Source: Nymphaea colorata (Eukaryota; Streptophyta; Magnoliopsida; Nymphaeales; Nymphaeaceae). From it: a stretch of 64,000 bases of DNA. Below are positions 23,300-35,200 of this stretch, one piece after another. The position numbers and the translations under genes are program-made. The stretch's first letter is position 1. Every line of letters begins with the position of its first letter. The notes below the pieces were generated by a model. That model saw only the letters and a program-made list of their open reading frames with translations. It had not been told where the DNA came from and did not search any database. The DNA is taken from NCBI RefSeq assembly GCF_008831285.2, contig NC_045147.1, positions 2,754,001-2,818,000 of the forward strand. The letters run 5' to 3'.

Positions 23300-26200
23300 A
23301 TGACGGACACGACGGACGACATAGCTGAGGAGATAACGTTCCAAACGTTCGATGATGACTGCCGACTGCTGGGGAACCTCCTTAAGGACGTCCTGCATCG
23401 GGAGGTCGGCCAGGCGTTCCTCGAGAAGATAGAGCGCCAGCGGGTCCTCGCTCAGGTTGTTTGGTCGCTTACTCGCTTTGCCCTTCTCTCTCTCTTTTTT
23501 CTTTTCTTGTTTCTCTCTCTGTTTCTTTTCTCATGGTGGTAGTGATGGTGAATCGGTGATCCTCTCATTGTTATGGTGGTCGTGGTTTTCAATTGGCTTG
23601 AGTGTGCCAGAGCGCCTGCAATATGAGAATGGCCGGAATAGAGAACATGGCGGAGTTGCTGGAGAACCAGTTGGCCTCTGAGATATCCATGTTGACGTTG
23701 GAGGAGGCCCTCACTCTGGCTCGAGCTTTCAGCCAATATCTCAATCTCATTGGGATCGCCGAGACGCATCACAGGTTTCCCCCTCTCCTTCTTGCGTCAT
23801 CTTTCCTTCACGATAGTACTACTACTGCGATAGCTTGAATTATGCTTTAAGAGACAGCCATCTGTTTTTAGTTGGTCTTCGTGCCATTGAATCTTCGGCA
23901 AAGGCAGTCTTCGTGTTCATTGATGGGTGCCCAAATGGTACCAGTTCTGTTGGCTTAACCTATTATCAGATTGTGATACTTTGCTAGTTATTTCATTTGA
24001 ATAATCACAGCACTGTTCTCTGGGAAAGTTTTAGCAGCGAAAGAGCAACGCGATACATTAAGTTTTGTAGTCATTCATCTCGTCTTATTACCCTGTTTAC
24101 CTCAAGGCGATGAAACAATCATTTCCATGTAAGCCATCGTCATCAATCGTTCTCTGTATGTATGTGGCGCCACCTATATGCTACTAGCACTAGTAGAGTA
24201 GCTGATAAAGTTTTTTATTAGTTTTGGTTTTGTCGCTGTCATGGTACTTGAGAGCTGTAACGAAGCTTCATTTGTCTTCACCTGTCATGTTTGTTTTCCT
24301 AATGCAGATTACAAAGGGCTCGCCACACTATGTATTTGTCAAAATCATGTGATGACATATTCAACAAACTTATTCAAAGTGGTGTTCCTCAAGAAGAGCT
24401 CTATAACACTGTCTGCAAGCAGGTTAGTTATGGTAATTTTGTAGGATTACGAAGCAGTGGTAACAATTTGGGTTTACCATGTCAATTGTGCAGGAGGTTG
24501 AAATTGTCCTCACTGCACATCCGACTCAAATTAACCGGAGAACGCTTCAATACAAACACATTAGAATTGCTGTGAGTTTTCATGCTTCTATTCCTTTCTT
24601 CTATTTCCTTTGACCTTTTAATATTTTAGTTTATTTGTTATTCAGTGGGGGATTCAGATGTCTGCGTAACCCTAAATGCAGCTAGGTTACCTGCATCTGT
24701 TTCTTGTTGAGTAAGATTTATGCATCCCAAATGTTTGGAGAGGGTGAAAGAAAGCTTTATGTAAGAAGTCAGCACGTAATGAGAATGATAGACATAAGAA
24801 AAGCATAGTTTTAGTTAATGATCTTGTCTGAGACAAACATGTCGATAGTTGTCACTGCCTGTCTTTTACATAATCTTGCAAATGGTTGCTCCTTTTTTTT
24901 TTAAAAAAAAAAAATTCCTAAAAGCATTTGAAACATGCATGATTGCATCGTGGTGCAACATTTTCTTCACATGTGATTCCATATGATACCATGTAAAATT
25001 GGGTTAAAAACTTAAAAGAGTGACAACAGAAACCCACTGCCTTATATTATATATGTCTCAGACAAAGCAATGACTGGTATCAGTAATAATTCGGGTCTCA
25101 GAATGCAATAGTCATGCTCCTTATCAGGAAACATTATCTCTATTATATACCCTTTCGAGGAAATTAGCTATTTTTGTGTAATCAAGCTGTGTTCTATGTC
25201 TGGTCCAATCATGTCATTAACAGAAAACTCATATCAATAATATATTAGCTTCTTGTTTTCCTTGTTAGTTTGTGGAAGTGTTTTAAATTCTTGCTCCGCT
25301 ATATTAACAATTTGGGATATTTTACATGGCCATGTCTGCCTTGTAGTTTGGTCCTTATGAGCGGACAGAAACATGGTGGATGAAGAGGAAATGGGGTGTG
25401 GTATGGGCAATTTTTGTTAGGAAGGTCAAAAAGTTTCCTTAGACTATTGATATCCCGAGTTGCTGGTGCTGGATGCATTTCAGGGATGTCAATGTCTTTT
25501 AATCAAAAGTTTCCTAAACCAGTCGATTGGATTTTGTTAAACTCTAGATGGTGACACAGAAAATGTCAATTTAAAAATAAATTAAATGATTTACATCCAT
25601 TAACAGTGATTCCACTTTCCACTACTTTTGAGTCATATTGCAACTCCGATATTTATTTCAGTAATGCTGGGCCAAATTTGCTCAGCATGGTTTCAAGTTA
25701 AAACGTATAACATGAGCTATTTGTTCTTTCTTCATCCCAGTTTGTACATTCTTGAGAGTCTCCAGTTGTTTTTTCCCCTGCAACATCCTTGCTATCACAG
25801 ATAGACACACTCACAAACGCAAAATAAACCACACTGTCACACAGGCAATTTCATGATATTTTGCCCCCTCAATAAGTTCTAAAGACACTGGCTGTTTGAT
25901 CATTCTAAGAATCTATATTTTATCTTTTTGACTTTGAATTATGTGATACACTTGCGCATATCCATCAAAAAACCAAACTTTTTGGTGCCATGCTTTGTGC
26001 ACTACACCCTTTATCTAGAAAGCATTCACATTGTAATTTTTTTTTTTAAGCATTTGTTGGAATTTAATGATCGGCCGGATCTAAGCCATGAAGATCGAGA
26101 AATGCTGATTGAAGATCTGGTATTCATTCATCCAACTTATATGCTAGCATTTGATTTTTTTGACACACACACACACATAATTTAATGGCTGCAAATTACT

Positions 26201-29200
26201 TTCATTTTAGGTAAGGGAGATAACCTCGTTGTGGCTGACAGATGAGTTGAGGCGTCAGAAGCCTACTCCAGTAGATGAAGCCAGGGCTGGTATAGATACT
26301 TGATGGCAACTTCAATGCCTGAATTTCTTTGCTTTAAAACCATTTATCTATTTTTGTCTTTCTTTTTCTTAGGACTGCACATAGTCGAGCAATCCCTTTG
26401 GAAGGCTGTTCCTCATTACCTTCGTCGTGTTAGCAGTTCTTTGAAAAAGGTTTGTGACTCCCTTTTTCTGATGCCCTAATATCATTAATTTTTCCTCTTT
26501 CTGGAAGTTCCAATGATGTTGGATCCCGCAGCACACAGGCCGCTCACTTCCATTAACTAGCACACCAATTCGGTTTGGCTCATGGATGGGTGGTGATAGG
26601 GATGGAAATCCTAATGTAACATCAAAGGTGAGGCTGTGTTGGTTAATGTATCAAATTTACATTTAGTTGTTTTCGAGTTTTCTGTCCATGACTGTGAAAA
26701 TGCACTTCAATTGGCTCTTGTATTCGACTCCAGAACTCATCCTGAAGTTGTTTTTAGACTTTTAGTACCATGCAACTCTTGCAGCAAAGTGTTTTTGGCA
26801 GCATCTAAAATTTTATGGGTACCCAATTGTGGATTGTCACCAGCTAGATAGTCTGTTACAGGTTATGCTTCGCATGGTTGTTGTACCAACTTTGATTTCT
26901 TTATCTGTTAAAATTGTCCTCCCCCTTGCAGGTCACAAGAGATGTCGCCTTCTTATCAAGGTGGATGGTGGTTGATCTATATATACGAGAAATTGATAGC
27001 CTTAGATTTGAGCTCTCCATGAATAGGTGCAGCCCGCAATTGACAAAGCTTGCATATGAGGTTCTGAACAGAGGTTTGACACCTTTTTTGCAAGCTATGC
27101 TAGTGAAACATGGAAGCAGAGTTAATTCTTGATTTTTTTTTTTCAATTCATGTGACATCTGTCATTAGATTTCATGTTATTTTCTTATACACCTTTGGTG
27201 AAAGGGCTAAACTCGAGTCACTTTGCATTGGGCTCAATAATATTGTCTTGGATCTGGCAAGACAGCCTCACCCATTGGGTTAGCTAGCATGACCATCCTA
27301 GGCAAGAGGATCACCAAAACATCTGCGTTCGTTGGCGCATAAATCAACAACATAGTTGACAAACCCAGCAAGTTGATTGAGGAATTTCTGCAGCTGACTT
27401 GCATTGCCATGGGTCTGGGTTACAAATCAAATACGAACACATATGCAACCAAATCTGGGAAGACACTGTTCTGAAGTGGCTTAATTAGCCGAATGGGCTG
27501 AATTGACTCGGGATCGTCAGTTTTTAGATTGTTTCATTGAGAGATTCTACCTGTTACTCAGCATTGAGAACTAATCTACAGTTGTTTATTAAAAATAAAC
27601 TAATCTAGTGCATCCTTTTGTTACTTATTATATTGTAGTTGTACTTGTGGTCACAAACTATAGCTATTCCATTGTATTTACTTGATGGGTGCTTGTTATT
27701 TTATAGATATATTCAACTTCTTCATCAATTTGCAGTAAAAGTACACTATAAAAATTTATGACCTGATCCAAATGAGTTGCCATGTCAACTAGCTAACTTG
27801 TGACCTAGTAGTCAAGTAATCCAAGTTCAGTTCATGGGTTTGCCAACTATGGTCCACAATGTATCTGTAACGGGACTCCTAAGCGCCCTACTAGGAATTG
27901 GCTAGCAGTTGCAAATGTTGCACTCCTAATTACAAATTTTACAAGAGCCAAGACTGATCTGGCCAATGCGCCGCCTTGATTCCCATTGAATTTACAGAGG
28001 ATCCCTCCCAAGAGTGTGACAGTATGACTAGTTACAAGAATTACCAATAAATGATTGAGGAACACATTCATCCATGCAATTTGGATCAGCATCATGCACC
28101 AAGATCGCCCCTTCATGCCAGCTTGTGGCCATTCAACCTATTATTCTACCAATTTTGTTCACATATATACACCATCATACAAAACACACCTAAGTAGTGT
28201 TATTTGTATCACACGATACTCACATATAGTATAGGTTTGAAAAATCTATACTATAGGATATGCCTAGGATACATGATACACCTCTGTATTATTGTCCTTT
28301 GTCACATGGGTACTGCTGTAAAGGCAGCATACCCCGTACCGGTCAGGTACGACACCGGTGCTGGTACTGTACTATCCCGGGTACCTCTTGGGTACTGGTT
28401 AATCAGTACGGATATGGTCAACGTACCCAGGACCGTACCCATCCGATTTAGGACTCAATCAAAGTTGACCGAGTCCTTTCCTATCCAAAATTTAGGATTT
28501 GAGTTTTGTTTTTTACACCATTTACACTCAGGAAACACATATAGAGTTGTGTTTTTGTTGTGTTTTCATATTTTGTTCAATAGTTTCTTCTTTAGAAACT
28601 ATAAATTTTGAATCATGAATATGTTATTTTGTTTGAAATGTTATTTTATTTTATATATATATATATCTATATATATATCCTCGTACCCAAGTTTTTTGAA
28701 AATAGATTGAACCAGTAACCGTACCGGCGCACCCGTACCCAATGTTATCACTGGCGTAGCGTATCGCGTATCGGTCGGACCGACCTATACGCCGTATCGA
28801 AACGTATCGTAACGTATCGTAAAATTAATTTTAAAATTTTTAAAAAATATTAAAAAATCATAAAAAATTCCAAAAAATCATAAAAATTAAAAAAAAACCG
28901 AAAAAACAAGTAAAAATCAGAAAAAATCAAGAAAAATATATTTAAAGGAGCATTCATCATTCATGTATATGATTATGAAGTATGAACTATGAACTATGAA
29001 GTATGAACAACACATTCCAGAATAAGAAATTAGACATTCAAAATAACATAATAAGCAGCTGAAGAGAATTCGATTACATCACAATTCATAAGTTCAAAAG
29101 TGAAAACATATAGTTATCAATCATGATTCATTCAAGTTTCAACAACAATCCTCGTCAATCGTCATTTCCATCATCATCTTCATGATGGAAATAAGAGAAA

Positions 29201-32200
29201 TAAGAGAAATGAACAATTCAACAGCAAAAATGAGTTATTTCTTACCTTCTTGGTGTTAGAAACCAAGAAACCCTCTTTCTCCAAGCTTCCCATCATCCCG
29301 AGACTCCCCACAACAAGAAATAAAGCTTCTTCTTGATGCAAATGGAGGAAATCTCTCCCTCCCACGTCTCTTGCAGTGTTTAGAAACAATAGAAGAGAGA
29401 GAGAGGAGCATAGGTTTTAAAAAAAAGACGCAAAAAAGGGGCCGTCGTGCGCCTTTTTCATTTTAACCCTGTATCGTACGATACGGGGGTGTATCGCCCG
29501 TATCGTACGATACGGGCGATACGCGTGCGATACGTACGCGTATCGTGCGTATAACTCGTATCGTATCGCTTTTGTTGATACGGACGATACGTATCGTACG
29601 ATACGTATCCGTACGTATCCGTATCGTACGATACAGATAACATTGCCCGTACCCGTAGCTATGTGACATAGCCTAAGTCACACAGGTACTCTTCCAAGGG
29701 AGGACTACCTGCACGGTACCGGTATGACACCAGTACCAGTATCGGTACGCCCATGGGTGCGGCATGGGTGCTGCGTTGACCGCACTGGGTTCGGTCAACG
29801 CACCCAAGGACATGTTCGACCTTTTTTAGACTCAGTCAAAGTTGACTGAGTCTACATCTGTCCGATTTTGAATTTTATCGTTTTTTACTTTTAAACATTT
29901 TTTACGTATTTCACGTTAAAATTATTAACCCTTAAAGTTAAACCACCATCGTTCTTCGTCTTCCCTTCACCTTGGTCTTCAACCTTCACCAAAAGACTGG
30001 CAGGCGGCAACGGCGACGGCAGGCGGCGAACGGCGTACGGTGAGCGGCGAAGGGAAGACAACAAACTGAGTTTTGGGTCGTACTGAGTTTCAGAGAAGAA
30101 AGAAGAAGAAGAAGAAAAAGAAGAAGAAGAAGAAAAATAAGAAGAAGAAGAAGAAGAAGAAGTTTGTGGGGTCGATTGGAGGCGTTTCTTTGCTGGCGTT
30201 CGCCCCTTTCTCGTTGTGGTGATTTTTCTTTCGATTGGCATGCCGCTGTCCATTTTCTTTCATCATCCTGGCTTTATCATGACATATTGTCGCAAAAAAG
30301 ATTTAACGATAATATTGGTTCTCTATTTGTTGTTCCCTTGTTCCGCTGTCCATTTTTCTTTCGCTGTCTTGTTTCCCCTTTCGTCGTATTGTTCCTTTTT
30401 TTTTTGTAGTTGTAGTGTCCCCTTTCACTGTGTTGGTGTATGGTTACATTTGCTAATAGACCCTTTAGATGTCCCTCTCTGCAAGTCCATCTATGTGAAT
30501 CTTTGTGTTGTGATTGTGGCATTTGATTACATGACATTTTATCCCTGTGCTACTTAGTGCATATTTGTGCTTTGGCATGGTTCTGACCTTTATCATGACC
30601 TCTTAAATCTGCATTTTATTTAACATTCTCATTCTCGTCTTTTGGTTCTGTCTTGCTAGGTGCTTTTTAGATATAAGTTGTAATGGCTGAATATGTATAT
30701 GGGGTTCTATTTGTAATTTTTTGATATATATATATGTGAATATGTTATTCTGTTTGAAATTTTTTGTATATATATATATATATATATATATGTGCGTGTG
30801 TGTACGGCCGTACCTCCGCACCCAAGTTTTTTAGAAATGGTCCGTACCCATACCCACACCGGTACCCGTACCCGCACCAGTACCCGTACCTATGTGACAT
30901 AGGACATAGCCTGTATCGTGTAATATAAGTGCTGTACAATGGCAGTAAATAAGTTCCTTCAAGAGATGCCATTAGACCCCATATAATGGTGTGTGCCTTA
31001 TATGGGTCACACACTAATGAGCCAACTTTAGAAAGTTCTCCTCAACAAGCTAGCTATCTGGGCCCTTCTAGAGTACAAATGCAAAGTAAGTGCCAAATAC
31101 AAGTTACACAACAAGCTGTACTAAAGCACTAAATGAACATATCATGGAAGTAGGTTGGAAGAATATTTGAACAAGTGCTGGGATGGCTTGATGAGAATAT
31201 GCCCATGGCTTGGCCTAGCCAAGCTGATGCGGTGCAATCCACGACAATTGCATATTCCTTGACTCTGACCCTTATCAAGGGCTATCCCGCAAATGCAAGC
31301 CTAATGTGGCCCATATAAAAACCACCATGCTTCCGCTAGACCTGCCCTCAAGTCTATGCACGTCCCCAGCAACACAATAATTTTGGGACCTGTGATCCCA
31401 TTAGGCTTATTCCATCCCGAAGGTGAACACAGGATAACATGCCTCACTTAGCCTAAGAGCTGATCCCTATACTCTTGGTCATAACAAACACAACTACAAG
31501 CCATCTACTGAGGTCAAAAGCAATGAAGGTATACGGAGTTATGGATACCGAGTGAATTGCTACTGCTTTAAGCTGATTCCTATACTGTTCTATACCCATC
31601 TCACTGCCCAATCAATGCTTTTGCAGTCTGCAGATGTTTGGCTTACTCTGAACTGATGAATGAGAGCTCCATGGTGGCCACTAGAAGACCGAGCCAGCTG
31701 ATGTTCTGTTGGTGAAATTTTGGGTAGTAGTGTGGAATTTAGTTTACGCTTTGAGATATGGCTTTTGGTTTATAGGTTTAGGATGTTTAAGGTGGTCTTT
31801 TTCAGTCCTTAGAAGTTTAAGTGATTATGTAACGGTTCAACTTAAAGCTCTTAGTCTTGGAGCAAAGCAATTTTGGTCTAGACATGAAAAGGCCTTGGTT
31901 TGAAGGTCCTAGTGTTTGGTCTATAGGTGGTCTTAGGTTTGGAAGTGGAGCTTGCTTTTACTTTGTGCTGCTTGGACTTATGTGGCCTTTTTTTTGAAAA
32001 ACATCGGCCTGCCAATTGCATAGGAAAAAAGTTAGCTCCTTCGTATAGATTCCAAATGCTTCATAGCTAGCTAGGTGTCCCATTTGTTTCCTTCCCTTTC
32101 AACATACTCAAAAGTCAAGATGATTCCGCATTAAGTGAGGCAAAGATGTTGACAGATTACGAACAAATTAGTATGGAACAATGCTTGTCTTGTTTATGAT

Positions 32201-35200
32201 ATCTTGGATGAGCTGAAGATCCTTTGTGACCATGCTTGAGTAAGATTGATCCTACAAGTGGATTCAAATCTTTTGATGGGTTGTAGTAAACAGTCGGAGC
32301 TCCTTCTTGTGTAGCCAATCACTTGTTACCCCCAAAAGAGCATACTGACATCCTTTTGATTTCAATTGGGTCGGTGCACTTTAAGGGCACATGGAATAGA
32401 ATATGTGGTTTATTTTTTAAATTTTAAATTGAATAAAATGATGTTTTTTAAATGTATAACCTATATAAGCAGTTTGATTGTCCTTTTTAGGACAACAGAC
32501 TGGCCGTCCTTTAAAAGGGACAACAAAATGCTGATCCTTTTGTTGTCCTCCTTTCTAAAAGGAGAGAGGGAGCGAAAGAGAAAAAAAAAATGCTGAAAGT
32601 TTGGAAAAGAGAGAGAGAGGAAGGAAACAAAAATAAGGAGATGAAAAAGGCAAAAAAGGGAGGAAAAAAAAAAGAAAAAAGGGAAAAACAGATGTGGCTT
32701 GGGTGCATTTTAAAGCACACACATGATTTAGATCCCTAGTAGGTCTCAAGGAACCTATTTTTCGACATCATAATTCCCTAAGTCTTCTTAGAAATCTAAA
32801 TCTGCTTTGGGCTGCTCTAGGTTTATGAAACTATCCATGGTCCGTGATGAATTTTTCACCACTATTGTGGACCAGCAGCACCATGCACCACACTTGTATG
32901 TGGTTGTGGATCACTAGATTATTAAGAAAGGAAAGGGAAAAGAAAGGAAAAGAACTGTTCATTTTTCTCCCACTCAGGTTTTCTTCCATTTGAGGATGAA
33001 AAATTGACTGCTATAGAGGACACTCACTTTTATCTTTCAAACTTTTAAAGACGAGCTAGTCACCGTGTTGATTTATTTTTTCTCATGGAAAGCCTCATGT
33101 TATTGGAAAATACTGATAACCAATTTGTGTAACATTCCATTTCGTGTGAAGTGTGAACATGCTAGCAAATTTACTGAAGTTAGATTAAGATACTTCTTGT
33201 TCATTTGCTGACGCTGCAACTTACATTTACAACCTTAGTAAGTCCTTTGTATTCTGTGTGTCGTTCCTAGGAAAATCCCAAGAAGACAGAAATCATGAGA
33301 GTTGGGGTCATATGAAGGTTATTGATCAACCAAATCCAGCTTTGCCAATGCAGCTTCCTGCTGGTGCAGATTTGCCTTCATGTACAGGTCTGTTGTCATT
33401 CTCAAGTGTAACCAGATTTCCTTCCGAGTATAGCCTTCATTTTATGCTAGTATTTGCCCAAGTTTGTCTACATCAAATGCAATTGATTTTCTCCAAGTAC
33501 AAAGGTCAAAGTAGTTAATGGCATTAGTACTTTTTCCATGTTAGTTTCCTTCAACTGGAATACAAGTTTTTATATATATATATATATGTTTCTTAATCCA
33601 TCTTATATCCATGACAACAGATGTGTATTAAGTTGATTTAAGCTGATAGGGTATCAAATATGTTACTCTTTTCTAATTAAAATGGCAGGATTGAACTTCC
33701 TGAATCCAAGATAAATTCAAACAAAAATAGTTGCTTAAAAAGCATTTCTGTTTGAGGTGGTACAGAAATCATGCAATATATACATAAGATTGCGCACTAT
33801 GAGAACCTTGGGTTTCAGGAGTTAATGTTTGAAGTTTGAACAACGGTTCCACTTGTGCAGAATGCAATGATGGTGATTCTCAACTTCCCATCCTGGAATT
33901 TCCACACACTGACAGCAAAATTTCAGAATCCCAGGTATGAATATAGCAAATCCAAGGCACTTATTTCAAATGTTCACTTTGGGTAAGACGCTATTTTTTG
34001 TGTTATTAATGGTTCAGTTCAGATACTGATTTTGTACCTTCTGTATCTTCGATGTATGGTATTAGGCTGGTGAAGTCTCTCCAAAATCACTTGTTTTCAA
34101 CAAAGGTCCTATTGGTATGTCAGCCAAAATGAGCAATGACCACATGTCTGCAGGCAGCAATTCCTTGGCTTCTGCCATTTCTGTTCAGAATGCTGGAACT
34201 GAGCCAGTGAACCCAGTATCTTCCAGCAAGTCTACTTCTTTCAGCTCAAGTCAGCTTATTGCACGGAGAAAACTGTTTGCAGAATCGCAAGTTGGAAAAT
34301 CCAGCTTCCAAAAGCTCCTGGAACCTAGTTTGCCTCAACGTCCTGGAATTGCTCCGTATAGGGTTGTTCTTGGAGACGTGAAAGAGAAGGTTGGATGTCT
34401 ATTGCTTCCATGTATACTTGTTTAAATTGTTTCAGTCTCTTTCAGATGTCATGATTTTGTAGTCATCTTGTGTAAGCTGTCTAAGCAACGATATTGAAAT
34501 GATTGTGTTGAAAACTTCTAGCTTATCAAGACTCGAAGGCGGCTTGAGCTTCTACTTGATGGTCTTCCTTGCGATTTTGATCCTTCTGATTACTACGAGA
34601 CATCTGAGCAGCTTCTTGAACCACTTCTTCTTTGCCATGAATCTCTGGTAGTCTTTTTTACTCTTAAGGTATAGTTGGCTGCATGTTCTAACATGGCTTG
34701 CTTGTGACATAGCATATTTGTTATTGCAGCAATCTTGTGGATCTGTGGCATTGGCAGATGGAAGACTGGCTGATCTTATCCGGAGAGTTGCTACGTTCGG
34801 GATGACACTTATGAAGCTCGATCTACGTCAGGTTTCATAGATATATGTATTCGACAGTATAATCCGTGACTGTGGTGTCCTTGTCTGGTCTCACCTAGTG
34901 TGCTTATCTGGTCTCCTTTTTTTTCTTTTCAGGAATCTGGTAGGCATGCTGAAACACTGGATGCAATCACAGAATATCTAGATATAGGGACTTACAGTGA
35001 GTGGGATGAAGATAGGAAGCTGGAGTTCCTCAGCAGCGAGCTCAAAGGGAAGAGGCCCCTTGTTCCCCAAAGCATTGAGGTGAACTGTTTTTAAGTTTGT
35101 TCTTTTTTGACATTGTTAAGGAATTTGATTGTCTACATCTTCTCAATTTGGCACCTTCACAATCCTCTAACATAATGATATGTCAGGAAAGGTTTTCAAC

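Larger units (their letters stand above)
28301..29667. mobile_element. GTACC-rich inverted-repeat element, copy A (interrupted)
   Basis: The left end GTCACATGGGTAC and right end GTAGCTATGTGAC are near-perfect inverted repeats. Next to the ends are clusters of GTACC/GGTACC words (CCGTACCGGTCAGGTACG) and an AGTCAAAGTTGAC-type palindromic block shared with copy B. The element is interrupted by the insertion at 28740-29645; without it and one 8-bp duplication copy A is 453 bp. No convincing target duplication was found. The family is not identified. Confidence 0.72.
27074..33270 (+). other. PPC4 intron 9, expanded by nested mobile elements
   Basis: A 6197-bp intron between the exon ending CTGAACAGAG and the exon starting GAAAATCCC. 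It holds the paired GTACC-rich elements and the GTATCG-rich element annotated separately, (TA)n tracts, a GAA-rich tract and a purine-rich tract near 32560-32690. Short open frames at 27847-28116 (minus) and 31709-31903 (plus) have no recognised family. The flanking exons splice in phase across it. Confidence 0.85.

Noticed and set aside
23452-23772. 106-codon minus open frame opposite PPC4 exons 1-2
   Set aside because: It is antisense shadow of PPC4 coding sequence and intron 1.
29458-29669. Open frames of 61-68 codons full of Tyr-Arg-Thr-Asp repeats
   Set aside because: They are translations of the GTATCG/GTACC word arrays of the mobile elements.
28197-30935. An outermost element with ends resembling GTGTTATTTGTATCACACGA
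   Set aside because: The two ends match only loosely and the flanking 8-bp sequences (CACCTAAG and TACAATGG) do not agree.
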